From positions 1 through 64,000 of the forward strand of contig JAFDVS010000015.1 of the NCBI GenBank assembly GCA_018268935.1: a stretch of 64,000 nucleotides of DNA, written 5' to 3'. Source of the stretch: Acidobacteriota bacterium. GTDB lineage: Bacteria; Acidobacteriota; Terriglobia; Bryobacterales; Bryobacteraceae. The notes below the pieces were generated by a model. It was not told where the DNA came from and did not search any database. It worked only from the letters and a program-made list of their open reading frames with translations. Of this stretch, positions 50,538-60,306 are shown one piece after another (positions within the stretch are counted from its first letter, which is position 1; the number at the start of each line of letters is the position of its first letter). The position numbers were made by a program, and so were the translations under genes.

Positions 50538-51728
50538 CTATTGGCCCTGCTTCACCCACTCCAGATTGAAGCGGACGTGGCGGATGTGCTGGCGCGGTTC
50601 GCCATTCTTGAGGTGGTTGAGGAAGTGCGAATAGCTGACGTGAATCATGCCGTCGCGCGATTGCATGATCGAGGGGTAGTGGAACGTGGCTGCGCCCTCG
50701 CCCCTTTCATCAAGTTCAATCTGCCGCTTCCATTTCCATGTTTTTCCCTCATCGTCGGAGAGCCAGATGGGCAGCGAGTGGCGGCCCCGTTCCAGGTTGT
50801 TGTTCACCAGCGCCCACGTGCCGTCCTTCAGTACTGCGACTTCCGAGCCGCTACCAGGATTCGGAATATCCGTGTCCTGCACGGGTGACCAGGTGATGCC
50901 GTTGTCCTTCGATTCGCTGATATGCAGCCGCTTCGGCGGCGGGCCGTTGTCGCGCATGTAAGCCACCAGCGTCCCGTCTTTGCGCCGCGCGATGGAAGGC
51001 TGGATATTGCCTGCCCCCACCAGCGGCTCACTCGTGCGCCACGTCTTGCCGAAATCATCCGTGATCGCCATCAGTGAAAACGAGTAGCCGTCGGAATAAA
51101 GTGGAACAATGATCCGCCCGCCCAGCAATTCCACCGGATGAGCACGCGTCATCCAACCCATGCGGGAGAAATATTTGTCGTTGCCGTGTTCCAGCGTGCG
51201 CTTCGCCCACTGCCCGGCCCGGCCTTCGGCGCTGAGCAGCGGCGTCACCACTTCCTTTACCTTGGCGGCAAAATTGTACGGCACAAACAGCAGTGGCTCG
51301 CTCACCTGCCACCGAGGTGCGCCGTCGCCTCCCCAATCGCTGGTGATGCGATACGTGGTCAGCGCCGTGTGCCATTCGTTGGCGATGATGGTTTGCCAGA
51401 TCAGCCACAGCCGCTGCTTGCTATCGACAAACAGGGCCGGGTTGGTGTCGGGAAAGCCCGGCACATCCGCGAGCAGGAACGGAGCGCTCCATTGCTTCGC
51501 CCCCTTCTTCTTGCGCGCCCCCAGCACCACCACATCATCGGCCGTGCGCTCGCCCGAACCGCGATACCAGCACGCCAGAAGATCGCCATTGGGTAACTCC
51601 ACAATGCTCGAAGCATGATTGTGCTTCACATCGAGCGGATGGATATCCTCGCGCTCGAAAACCGGCTTGGTGTCGGCGGCAATCGCCAGGACCGAGGCGA
51701 AAAACAGGGAGAGCAGGCAACGTGGCAT
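50538..51728 (-). CDS. Secreted BNR/sialidase-family exo-hydrolase-like protein
   Basis: 396 residues. A signal peptide (MPRCLLSLFFASVLAIAA) precedes a six-blade BNR_2 sialidase-like propeller with Asp-box-like repeats (SKDNGITWSP, SDDEGKTWKW) and an early Arg-containing segment (ACWYRGSGER). Without the full Arg triad being checked, sialidase activity is not assured; many acidobacterial relatives act on other glycans. The start at 51728 leaves 4 nt after the upstream gene, so both are probably co-transcribed. Confidence 0.82.
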   Translation of the reverse strand: MPRCLLSLFFASVLAIAADTKPVFEREDIHPLDVKHNHASSIVELPNGDLLACWYRGSGERTADDVVVLGARKKKGAKQWSAPFLLADVPGFPDTNPALFVDSKQRLWLIWQTIIANEWHTALTTYRITSDWGGDGAPRWQVSEPLLFVPYNFAAKVKEVVTPLLSAEGRAGQWAKRTLEHGNDKYFSRMGWMTRAHPVELLGGRIIVPLYSDGYSFSLMAITDDFGKTWRTSEPLVGAGNIQPSIARRKDGTLVAYMRDNGPPPKRLHISESKDNGITWSPVQDTDIPNPGSGSEVAVLKDGTWALVNNNLERGRHSLPIWLSDDEGKTWKWKRQIELDERGEGAATFHYPSIMQSRDGMIHVSYSHFLNHLKNGEPRQHIRHVRFNLEWVKQGQ

Positions 51729-51732
51729 TCCA

Positions 51733-54700
51733 CTATTTCCGCACAATCACCGGTGGCACGTCTTTCTCACGCGCCAGCTTGTTGAAGGCCGAAAGTTCAT
51801 TGTCCAACAGGTCCCGAAGCGATTGCGTATGGCGATTGATCGCGGTCGCCAGTTCCTCGTAGAAAAGCTGCGCTTGGCGAGTCGGCGCCGACTCGGCACT
51901 TTGAATGGAGCCATAGAGCGCCGCCAGGCGATTGTTGAGCCGGATCGGATAGTTGAGCGGATCCTGGTTGCTCTGATTCTTTGTCTGATACAGCTCTTCC
52001 TCAATCGCAGTCAGCTTCTTCGCCAAAGCCTTTCCCGCTTCGATGACATCTTTGCGTTCCTTGGCATCGAGACGCGCGGTCATTTCGTCGATCTGCTTGC
52101 GCACATCCCGAATCTTCAGGATGGCCTGGTGCGTTTCGCTCAGCTTGTCGCGCACCTGTATGGAGAGCGCCAGTTGCTTTTCCAGATCCTCCTGCGACAC
52201 GTCCGCAAGGCGCGGATCCTTGCGAATCTCGATGGGCTGCGTCAGCGTCTTGCCGTTCACCGTGAGCCGCGCCTGGTAGCGCCCCGGCGCGACTTTCGGC
52301 CCTTGCGTGAATCCGGCCCAGAGAATCATTCCGGGAACAGTGGTGGCATCCTCCAGCCGCAAATCCCAAAGGAATTGGTTCAGCCCCGCCTTGGGCTTCG
52401 GAGTAACCTTGCGCAGCACTTTCCCTGTGCTGTCCAGGAACTCGAGCGTGGTGTCCCCCTTCGGCTCCCCTTTCAAATAACAAAAAAGCACCACGCCGTT
52501 GGCCGGATTTTCACCAATGGAAGCACCCGCCGGTATACGCGAGCGCGTGGCTCCAGCAGTGCGATAAGCAGGCTCGGGAGCAAACAGATACGCATCGCCT
52601 TTCGCCGTGCCATCTTTGATCTGCTGCAGCACGTGCAAATCATCCAGCACGTAGAAAGAGCGTCCCTGCGTGGCCACGATGAGATCGTTGTCGCGCTTCT
52701 GCACCGCCAGGTCGGTGATAGGCGCCACAGGCAGGTTCAGCCGCAGGGACTCCCATTTGGCGCCATCGTCAAACGAGATGTACATGCCGGTCTCGGTGCC
52801 TGCATACAGCAGGCCGCGGCGCGCCGGATCTTCGCGGATGACGCGCGTGAATGCCGACGCATCGATGCCATTCGTGATGCGTGTCCAAGTCTTGCCATAA
52901 TCGGCGGTCTTGTAAAGATAGGGACCGAAGTCGTCCCACTTGTACATCGTGGCGGCGACATAGGCAGCGGCAGGATCATGCGGCGAAGCTTCGATGGAGT
53001 TGATCTGAATAAACTCCGGCAGATCTTTGGGAGTGACATTACGCCACGTGCGGCCGTTGTCCTGTGAAACCTGGACAAGGCCGTCATCGGAGCCGGTCCA
53101 CAGCACGCCTTTCTTCACCGGCGACTCGGCCACCGTGAATATCGTGCTGAAGTACTCCACGCTGGTGTTGTCCTTGGTGATCGGTCCGCCGGACGAAACC
53201 TGTTTCGATTTGTCATTGCGGGTAAGATCGCCGCTGATGTCTTCCCACGACTGGCCTTCGTTCAAAGAGCGATGCAGCACGTTGCTGGCCGCGTACAGAA
53301 CATTGGCATCGTGCGGCGAGAAGAGAATCGGAAAATTCCATTGGAAGCGGTACTTCAACTCCGCGGGTGCGCGGCCCATGGGGTTATCCGGCCACACGTT
53401 CACCGTGCGCGTTTGCCCGGTGCGATGATCGTCGCGAGTGAGATAGCCGCCATAGGAACCGGCGAAGACGATATTCGAATCCTTGGGATGGGGAGCGATC
53501 CAGCCGCTTTCGCCGCCGCCAACCGGGAACCAGTCCCGCTCGGTGATGCCCGCATCGGCCGTGCGCGAGGCGATGCGCACTGTGCTGTTATCCTGCTGCG
53601 CGCCGTAGATGTTGTAGGGAAAATCGTTGTCCGTGGTGACGCGGTAGAACTGCGCGGTGGCCTGATTCTGTGCGGTCCACGATTTGCCGCCGTCGCGAGT
53701 GACATTGGCGCCGCCGTCATTCGATTCGATCATCCGGCTGCTGTCGTCGGGCGCGATCCACAGATCGTGGTTGTCCCCATGGGGCGTGCCGATCGCGGCG
53801 AATGTGCGCCCTCCATCGGCGGAGCGGTGGAAGCCGACGTTCAACACGTAGACCACATCGGCGCTCTTCGGATCGGCGTAGATGCGGCTGTAATACCAGG
53901 CCCGCTGCCGCAGGTTGCGATCCGGGTTGACGCGCGTCCATGTGGCCCCCGCATCGTCACTTCGAAACACTCCGCCTTCTTCGGCCTCAATGATGGCATA
54001 GACGCGGTCAGGGTTCGCGGGCGAAACGGTGACACCGATCTTCCCCTGTAGACCCTTGGGCATCCCGGGCTTCTTCGAAAGATCGCTCCAGGTTTCGCCG
54101 CCATCGGTCGATTTCCAGATCCCGCTGCCTGGCCCGCCGCTTTCCAGCGTCCAGGGCTTGCGATACACCTCCCAGAACGCCGCATACAGAATGCGCGGAT
54201 TCGTGGGATCCATCGCCAGATCGATGGCGCCGGCCTTGGGCCCACGATCGAGAATCTTCTGCCAGCTCGCCCCGCCGTCCTTCGATCGGAAAATACCGCG
54301 TTGCTCATTGGGGCCGAAAGTATGCCCCAGCGCGGCCACGTAGACCAGGTCCGGATTCTTCGGGTGCACCCGCACGCGCCCGATGTGGCGTGTATCCTCG
54401 AGCCCGATCTTCTTCCATGTCTTGCCGGCATCAGTGGTCTTGTACATGCCGTCGCCGTGCGAGACATTGCCGCGGATCGGTACTTCGCCCATGCCCACGT
54501 AGACGACGTTCGGATCGGATTCCGCTACACCAATTGCGCCCACCGACCCCGTGGTGAGGAATTTGTCCGTCACGGGTTGCCAGCCCCGCCCGCCATCCTG
54601 CGTCTTCCACACGCCGCCCCCTGTCGCACCGAAGTAGTAGACATCCGGCTGCGAGGCAACTCCTGTGACGGCAGTGACTCGGCCGCCGCGGAACGGACCG

Positions 54701-54786
54701 ATGCTACGATACTTCAAGTCCTGGTAGGGTACGGGTTGGGCATACGCAGAGGCGCAGAGGAAGACCAGCAGAGTGAGCCGCTTCAT
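51733..54786 (-). CDS. Large exported VPS10/sortilin-like BNR-repeat protein
   Basis: 1017 residues. A signal peptide (MKRLTLLVFLCASAYA) is followed by a ten-bladed-type propeller with many Asp-box repeats (STDGGETWSD, SKDGGASWQK, TTDAGKTWKK), as in the sortilin/VPS10 and xyloglucanase-like families common in acidobacteria and Bacteroidetes. The last roughly 250 residues hold a beta-domain and a helical tail. Asp boxes are structural, so enzymatic activity is unproven. Its ATG (54786-54784) overlaps the ATG of the divergent CHAT gene; AGGAT lies 11 nt upstream, inside that gene. Confidence 0.85.
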   Translation of the reverse strand: MKRLTLLVFLCASAYAQPVPYQDLKYRSIGPFRGGRVTAVTGVASQPDVYYFGATGGGVWKTQDGGRGWQPVTDKFLTTGSVGAIGVAESDPNVVYVGMGEVPIRGNVSHGDGMYKTTDAGKTWKKIGLEDTRHIGRVRVHPKNPDLVYVAALGHTFGPNEQRGIFRSKDGGASWQKILDRGPKAGAIDLAMDPTNPRILYAAFWEVYRKPWTLESGGPGSGIWKSTDGGETWSDLSKKPGMPKGLQGKIGVTVSPANPDRVYAIIEAEEGGVFRSDDAGATWTRVNPDRNLRQRAWYYSRIYADPKSADVVYVLNVGFHRSADGGRTFAAIGTPHGDNHDLWIAPDDSSRMIESNDGGANVTRDGGKSWTAQNQATAQFYRVTTDNDFPYNIYGAQQDNSTVRIASRTADAGITERDWFPVGGGESGWIAPHPKDSNIVFAGSYGGYLTRDDHRTGQTRTVNVWPDNPMGRAPAELKYRFQWNFPILFSPHDANVLYAASNVLHRSLNEGQSWEDISGDLTRNDKSKQVSSGGPITKDNTSVEYFSTIFTVAESPVKKGVLWTGSDDGLVQVSQDNGRTWRNVTPKDLPEFIQINSIEASPHDPAAAYVAATMYKWDDFGPYLYKTADYGKTWTRITNGIDASAFTRVIREDPARRGLLYAGTETGMYISFDDGAKWESLRLNLPVAPITDLAVQKRDNDLIVATQGRSFYVLDDLHVLQQIKDGTAKGDAYLFAPEPAYRTAGATRSRIPAGASIGENPANGVVLFCYLKGEPKGDTTLEFLDSTGKVLRKVTPKPKAGLNQFLWDLRLEDATTVPGMILWAGFTQGPKVAPGRYQARLTVNGKTLTQPIEIRKDPRLADVSQEDLEKQLALSIQVRDKLSETHQAILKIRDVRKQIDEMTARLDAKERKDVIEAGKALAKKLTAIEEELYQTKNQSNQDPLNYPIRLNNRLAALYGSIQSAESAPTRQAQLFYEELATAINRHTQSLRDLLDNELSAFNKLAREKDVPPVIVRK

Positions 54787-57241
54787 GATGACGAGAATCC
54801 TAGCAAATCGGCGCTGGGCATACTTGTTTGTGCTCACGCTCCCCGCGCAGCAGACTGACCTCGATGCCCAATACAAACAGGCGTACGAGCTGTTGCGGCA
54901 GATGCGCCCCGCCGAAGCTGTGGAACCATTCCGGCGCGTCGCCGAAGCCAACGAGAAGATCGGAAACCTGTCGCGCGCCTCCATTGCCTGGAATAACCTC
55001 GGCGCGGCCTACTCCTACCTCGGTGAATTTCGGCTTTCCATTGACGCCTATCAAAAGGCGCTACGCCTGCGCGAGCAGATCAAGGACCGCTTCGGCCAGG
55101 GCCTGACTCTCTCCGGCATGGGGGCGGTGGAATGGAGAATGGGTGAGTTCCAGCGGGCGATTGATCTCTACAGTCTGGCCCTCGATCTATTCCGCGAAGA
55201 AAAAGCAGTCCCGCAACAGGCGGATGTGTTGAGCAATATGGGGCTGGTTTTTGCCGATCTTGGTGATGAATCATCGGCGCGGCGGCGGTATGGCGAAGCG
55301 CTGCAGTTGTGGCGGATGGCGAAGGATAAATCCGGAGAGTCAAGGACTCTCAACAATCTGGGGATGCTTAAGAACGGAACATCGGCCCTGCGCCAATCGC
55401 TCGCTCTGGCCGAGGAATTGAAGGACCAGCGCGGACGCGCCTATACGCTCCACAACCTCGGTGACGCCTACACGGCATCGGGGGCATTTGCGAAAGCCGG
55501 TGAGTCCTATCAGGTCTCGCTTGCCTTGAAGCGCGAAATCGGCGATCGCGGAGGAATTGCAGCGACACTGCACAGCCAGGGGCGCCTGCGTCTGCGCCAG
55601 AAGGATACGCCCGGCGCGGTGGCCCAACTCGAAGAAGCGCTGGCGATGTATCGAGCCATCGAGGATCGCAACGGCGAAGCTGCGTCGCTAGCCGATCTGG
55701 CGTACGCATTACGAGCCACCGGTGCGTTGGACAAAGCCGCCGAACAGGCCGAGGCCGCACTGGCCTTGACGGAATCCTCCCGCGCGGAATTGCTGGCGCC
55801 CAACCTGCGCATGTCCTTCCTCTCCTCCCGCCGCGATGTCTATCACCTCCTCACGGACATCCGAATGAAGCAGCACGCAGCCGCGCCCGGCAAAGGCTTT
55901 GACGCCATGGCATTCGATGCCAACGAGCGTAGCCGCGCGCGAGTGCTGCTCGACTCGTTGCAACGCGCCGATCTGGAGGCGCTGCCATCCAGTGCCGCTC
56001 TGCTTCAGCAGCAGCGAAGAGTCCGATCAGCCGGGCAGAATCTCAGCCAACTGTTGATGGCAGGCATTACGGATGGTCGTGAGAAGGAAGCGCGCCAAAG
56101 ACTGGACCGCGCTCTCTTCGACGCCGAGCAGACTGCGGCGAAACTCGAAGCACAAGGGGATCCCGATCTTGTTTTGCTCCGCCCGCGCCCGCTGCCCCTC
56201 GGTCAAATCCAAGCGGCCCTCCCCGATGATGCCGCGATGCTGGTGTACAGTACCGGCCAGGAAGGTGGCTACGCATGGACGGTCACGCGGCGCGAACTCA
56301 CCGTGCGGCCGCTTCCGAAACGGGCTGACCTGGAGCCGCTCATCCGCGCCCTGGAGCAAGCAGCCATGGCGCCTGCCCAAGTGCAAGACGCCTCGCGTGC
56401 GGCGCGCACAGAGCGACTCTCAAAGGCAGAGACCGCATTCTCCTCAGCCGCGGCCAAGTTGCGCAGCCTGCTCATTCCCCCTGGCCTCACGGCAAAGCGC
56501 GTCTTCCTCGTGCCCGATGGTCCGCTGCACTGGATTCCCTTCGCCGCGCTGCTGCCCCTGGAGCGGCATACCTTGACCTGGTTCCCCTCGGCAACTTTCG
56601 CCGCGCGAAAAAGCGATGCCCGTAAAACCGGAGTGATCACGGTCTTCGCCGATCCCGTCTATGACAGGGCGCTGCCGCGCCTGTCCGCTTCGGCTGCGGA
56701 AGCGGAGGCGATTCGAAAGCAGTCGGGAACTCGTGGAGTGCGTGTCCTGCTGCAGCACCAGGCCACCCGCGAGGCCTTTCTCACAGCATCGAAATCCAGC
56801 TCCATTCTGCACCTGGCAACCCACGCCCTGGTCGACGATTCGCGGCCAAGGGTGTCGGGAATCGTCTTCTCCATGCTCACGCCGGAAGGCAAGGTGCGCG
56901 ATGGCCTGCTGCGGTTAGGTGAGATCTACGCGCTCAGAATGAACAAGTCGCTGGTGGTGCTGAGTTCCTGCGAATCGCGCGCCGGCCAGGAGTTTCGCGG
57001 CGAAGGATTGTCCAGCCTCGCCCACGGCTTCCTCCACGCCGGTGCTCGCCAGGTTGTCGCTAGTTTGTGGCCGGTAGCCGACGGAGCATCGGCGCTGTTG
57101 ATGGAACATTTCTACCGGGAAATGTTGCAAGGCAAACGAAGCCCCGCCGAGGCGCTGCGCCAGGCGCAAGCGGCAATAAAGAAAGACTCGAGGTTCCGCG
57201 CGCCGTTCTATTGGGCAGGCTTCGTAGTAGAAGGCAATTAG
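54785..57241 (+). CDS. TPR-CHAT domain protease
   Basis: 818 residues. A signal-like hydrophobic start is followed by about eight TPR repeats (residues 25-330) and a helical linker. A C-terminal CHAT caspase-like domain (about 520-818) has the catalytic His in HLATHA (about 680) and Cys in LSSCES (about 729). The Cys/His dyad is intact, so it is probably an active peptidase. TPR repeats normally sense a partner. A GTG at 54773 is an alternative start. It is convergent with the SBBP/TIGR03437 gene (4-bp stop overlap) and close to an ECF-type sigma/anti-sigma operon, an association noted in bacterial conflict systems. Confidence 0.9.
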   Translation: MMTRILANRRWAYLFVLTLPAQQTDLDAQYKQAYELLRQMRPAEAVEPFRRVAEANEKIGNLSRASIAWNNLGAAYSYLGEFRLSIDAYQKALRLREQIKDRFGQGLTLSGMGAVEWRMGEFQRAIDLYSLALDLFREEKAVPQQADVLSNMGLVFADLGDESSARRRYGEALQLWRMAKDKSGESRTLNNLGMLKNGTSALRQSLALAEELKDQRGRAYTLHNLGDAYTASGAFAKAGESYQVSLALKREIGDRGGIAATLHSQGRLRLRQKDTPGAVAQLEEALAMYRAIEDRNGEAASLADLAYALRATGALDKAAEQAEAALALTESSRAELLAPNLRMSFLSSRRDVYHLLTDIRMKQHAAAPGKGFDAMAFDANERSRARVLLDSLQRADLEALPSSAALLQQQRRVRSAGQNLSQLLMAGITDGREKEARQRLDRALFDAEQTAAKLEAQGDPDLVLLRPRPLPLGQIQAALPDDAAMLVYSTGQEGGYAWTVTRRELTVRPLPKRADLEPLIRALEQAAMAPAQVQDASRAARTERLSKAETAFSSAAAKLRSLLIPPGLTAKRVFLVPDGPLHWIPFAALLPLERHTLTWFPSATFAARKSDARKTGVITVFADPVYDRALPRLSASAAEAEAIRKQSGTRGVRVLLQHQATREAFLTASKSSSILHLATHALVDDSRPRVSGIVFSMLTPEGKVRDGLLRLGEIYALRMNKSLVVLSSCESRAGQEFRGEGLSSLAHGFLHAGARQVVASLWPVADGASALLMEHFYREMLQGKRSPAEALRQAQAAIKKDSRFRAPFYWAGFVVEGN

Positions 57242-60200
57242 GGCGCGATCATCAACACTACGCCCGATTGCGATTCCGCATCCCCTATTTTCACCTTCAC
57301 CGCCGCCGCGCCGGAAGGTGCGCCCGCAGGCAGCCGCAACTGGATCTGCGAATACCCAACCACCTGCCCGCCAATTCCTCCGGCGAAGTACACCTCCTCC
57401 GCAACCGCGTCACCGAACTGCACCGAAACCGGACCAGCGATTGTGGGGAAGGAATCGTCGGTGACATACCCATCATCCACCGCCGGATCCGTCCGCCCGC
57501 CGCCGGTGAAATACAACGTCACGATGGAGCCCGTCGCCGCCGGAGTATCCGCGGAATTGCGTGAGCCGTCTTCATTCAACGCGAGAACCAGCCCACGCCC
57601 CGATTCATCGGCCGTGAACAGCGCGGGTGCTGTCGCCGCCACCGCCATTCGCACGGGCTCGGAAGCCACTCCCTGTTGCTCCACGGTGATTTGCGTGGAA
57701 CTCTTCCCATCAAGCGCAAACGGCGTGACAACGGTAACCGCCGCAGCCGAAACCGACGCAATCGGCGCTGCTACGCCATCAAACAAAACACGAGTTTGCC
57801 CCAGCGTTGTGGGCAGCTTTCCTTTCGGCTCCAGCGTCGCTGTGATCGCCTGCGCCGGCCCAAGATTCACACCCTGCACTACCAACACGGTTCCCGGTGC
57901 GATGGTGCTATTCACGCGGCTGGCGGCATTGACGATATTGCTGATCGCCGGACGCGGCGCCACCGGCGCTTCGCCGAACTTCACCAGGAACATATCGCCA
58001 AATGGGATTCGCTGCCGGATGCCCGGTCCGCCCCCGTAGACGCGTTGCACCACACCCGGCGTAACGGCGATATCCACGGAGTTGGTTGCGCCGGTGAGGA
58101 ACGCGTTGCCCTCCTTATCGAGATACAGCCCTGCGGCCGCATCTTCACCTTTGCCGCCAAAGTAGGTGGAGTACACCAAGGTGCGGCCGGTGCTGCCGAT
58201 GCGGGCGTAGAAGGCATCGCCAAAGGGATAGTTCCGCTCTTCGGTGCCGCCAAACGTACGCTGCGTGGCATCGGTGGTGACAGGGAAATCCGTGGAAAGG
58301 GTATGGCCGACCAGATGTAGATTGCCGTTGGCATCGAGCGCGCAGTTCAAGGCTCGGTCATCCTTCGCGCCACCGACATAGGTGGCGTACTCCAACGCCC
58401 TTCCCGTTGGATTGAACTTCGCCGCGAACGCGTCCCCAGCATCAAAGTTGCGATCTTTGGTTCCACCAGTGCCCTTGAAGGCGGTCTGATACGCCTGCGC
58501 GGTGACGGGGAAATCCGAAGACTGGGTGCTCCCGCACACGTATGCCGAGCCATCAGGGCCAAGCGCCATTCCAAATGCTTGATCCACATCGCTGCCGCCG
58601 AGCAGCGTCGAGTAGAGCAGTTCCGATCCCGTTGGATTCAGCTTCAGCAGAAATACGTCCGGCTGCAGACGAGTCGGATTGTTCGTGCGCCGCACGGATT
58701 GGAAAGCACCGGCCGTGGTCGGGAAATTCGTCGAAAGCGTAGCCCCCGCAACGTATGCATTCCCCGCCGAATCCACTGCGATAGCCGAAGCGATGTCTTT
58801 CCCATTACCGCCAACGAAGGTGCTGTACAGCAAGCGAGAACCGGAGGCGTCAAGCTTGGCAACAAAGCTCTCAATCGGCGGGCTGGAATTGCCGAAATTG
58901 AAGAGCGTTTGATAAGCACCCTCAGTGCGTGGAAAACTCTGGGAAGTGGTGGAGCCCGTCACATACGCGTTGCCCGCGGCATCAACGGCAAGCGCGGTGC
59001 ACGCTTCCACACCTGTCGAACCGATAAAGGTGGAGTAGATCAGACTGTTCCCGGCGGGATTCAGCTTCGTGACGAAACAATCTCCCCAGGCCGTAAAGAC
59101 GTTGGCACTATTCCCAGGCAGGCGCTGGTAGGCCGAAGAAGTAACGGGATAATCCCTGCTCGCGGTGGACCCCGCGATATAGAGATTGCCAGCGCTATCC
59201 GTGGCCAACCCCAGAGCATGGTCGGAACTGTCTCCGCCAATGTAGGTGGTATAGATGGCGGATCGCCCATCCGGAGCCAGTTTCGTGATCAGCACATTGG
59301 CTGCGTCCTGCGCTCCCGGCGGTGTCGTGAGCACGCCTGGCGTGGGGCGGAAGTTGAAGTCGATCGTGTAGCCTGCTGCATAAACGTTGCCGGAAGGATC
59401 GCTGACGACTCGCATGCCGGCGTCATAGCGCTGCTGGCCAACATAGGTGGCGAACACGACAACGGGATCAATGACCAGGGGGAGCTTAGGATCGTATGGG
59501 CCGACTTCGAATCCCGCCGTGCCGTCTCCGTGGATCCGGTAGCGTCCCGCTATTTTCCTGCTGCGCCTGCCTTCCGCTTGATACAGCACCGGCTTCTTGA
59601 AGTGGAGCTTCTCTTCGCCCGTCTGCAGCACGAGGTTTCCGTCGGCATCAGCAGAAATTCGGTCCGCGCCTTCAAATTGGAGGCGGATGCGATCTGGGTT
59701 CGCCCCGGGAGCGACGATAAAGTCGTGCTCCAGGTGAGCCCCATTCGCGTAGTAGACCACATCAATCCCGGGATAAACGGATGGATATTTCACTTTCTGG
59801 AACGTCGGCACGTCTGTTACCCAAGCCTTCGGATCCGATCCGAGGAAGTAGTTCACATGATGCGCTTGCGGCGAAATTAGCACCGGGGGAACATTCTTCG
59901 CTGCGTCGACGAGGTTCGTATGCACGCCCCGCGCTTGCCGCTCCCCATTCTTTCGCAATGCGATCACACTCGAAGAAGAGGATAGGTACAACGTGTATCC
60001 GATTGCGGTGCGGGAAATGACATCGTATCCTCTTGGAGCCTGGCCCAGATTCAGTTCAAACGTCGCGTCGTACTGTGGAGGGTCGGAAGAGACCGCTATG
60101 AGTTTGCAATCGCAGATTTCGTCGGCATCCCTATTCGTCACGTTCGCTCCGCATACGGATGCGACAAGCACCAAGCCATGAAGGTCGTTCTGATCGCAAT

Positions 60201-60303
60201 CTTCGTTGACCGTGAATCCTCCACCACCGCCCGGTCCACCCAGCAGCAGGAACACGGCCAGCAGGAGTACGAAAATCGTGGAGCAGATTCGAGCAAGTGG
60301 CAT
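57238..60303 (-). CDS. Secreted SBBP-repeat protein with TIGR03437 C-terminal domain
   Basis: 1021 residues. A hydrophobic signal segment (IFVLLLAVFLLLGG) and Gly run precede an N-terminal beta-domain with Cys pairs (EDCDQ, SVCGAN, EICDCK), about ten SBBP repeats (GNLYIAGSTASRDYPVTSSAYQ type) and a TIGR03437 domain (NAASRVNSTIAPGTVLVVQGVNL, LYFTGGGRTDPAVDDG). Exposed propeller; ligand unknown. It starts 3 nt after the Lgt-like gene and ends the sigma, anti-sigma, Lgt-like, SBBP operon. Unlike the SLH protein at 32848 it has no SLH anchor. Confidence 0.87.
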   Translation of the reverse strand: MPLARICSTIFVLLLAVFLLLGGPGGGGGFTVNEDCDQNDLHGLVLVASVCGANVTNRDADEICDCKLIAVSSDPPQYDATFELNLGQAPRGYDVISRTAIGYTLYLSSSSSVIALRKNGERQARGVHTNLVDAAKNVPPVLISPQAHHVNYFLGSDPKAWVTDVPTFQKVKYPSVYPGIDVVYYANGAHLEHDFIVAPGANPDRIRLQFEGADRISADADGNLVLQTGEEKLHFKKPVLYQAEGRRSRKIAGRYRIHGDGTAGFEVGPYDPKLPLVIDPVVVFATYVGQQRYDAGMRVVSDPSGNVYAAGYTIDFNFRPTPGVLTTPPGAQDAANVLITKLAPDGRSAIYTTYIGGDSSDHALGLATDSAGNLYIAGSTASRDYPVTSSAYQRLPGNSANVFTAWGDCFVTKLNPAGNSLIYSTFIGSTGVEACTALAVDAAGNAYVTGSTTSQSFPRTEGAYQTLFNFGNSSPPIESFVAKLDASGSRLLYSTFVGGNGKDIASAIAVDSAGNAYVAGATLSTNFPTTAGAFQSVRRTNNPTRLQPDVFLLKLNPTGSELLYSTLLGGSDVDQAFGMALGPDGSAYVCGSTQSSDFPVTAQAYQTAFKGTGGTKDRNFDAGDAFAAKFNPTGRALEYATYVGGAKDDRALNCALDANGNLHLVGHTLSTDFPVTTDATQRTFGGTEERNYPFGDAFYARIGSTGRTLVYSTYFGGKGEDAAAGLYLDKEGNAFLTGATNSVDIAVTPGVVQRVYGGGPGIRQRIPFGDMFLVKFGEAPVAPRPAISNIVNAASRVNSTIAPGTVLVVQGVNLGPAQAITATLEPKGKLPTTLGQTRVLFDGVAAPIASVSAAAVTVVTPFALDGKSSTQITVEQQGVASEPVRMAVAATAPALFTADESGRGLVLALNEDGSRNSADTPAATGSIVTLYFTGGGRTDPAVDDGYVTDDSFPTIAGPVSVQFGDAVAEEVYFAGGIGGQVVGYSQIQLRLPAGAPSGAAAVKVKIGDAESQSGVVLMIAP

Positions 60304-60306
60304 AGA

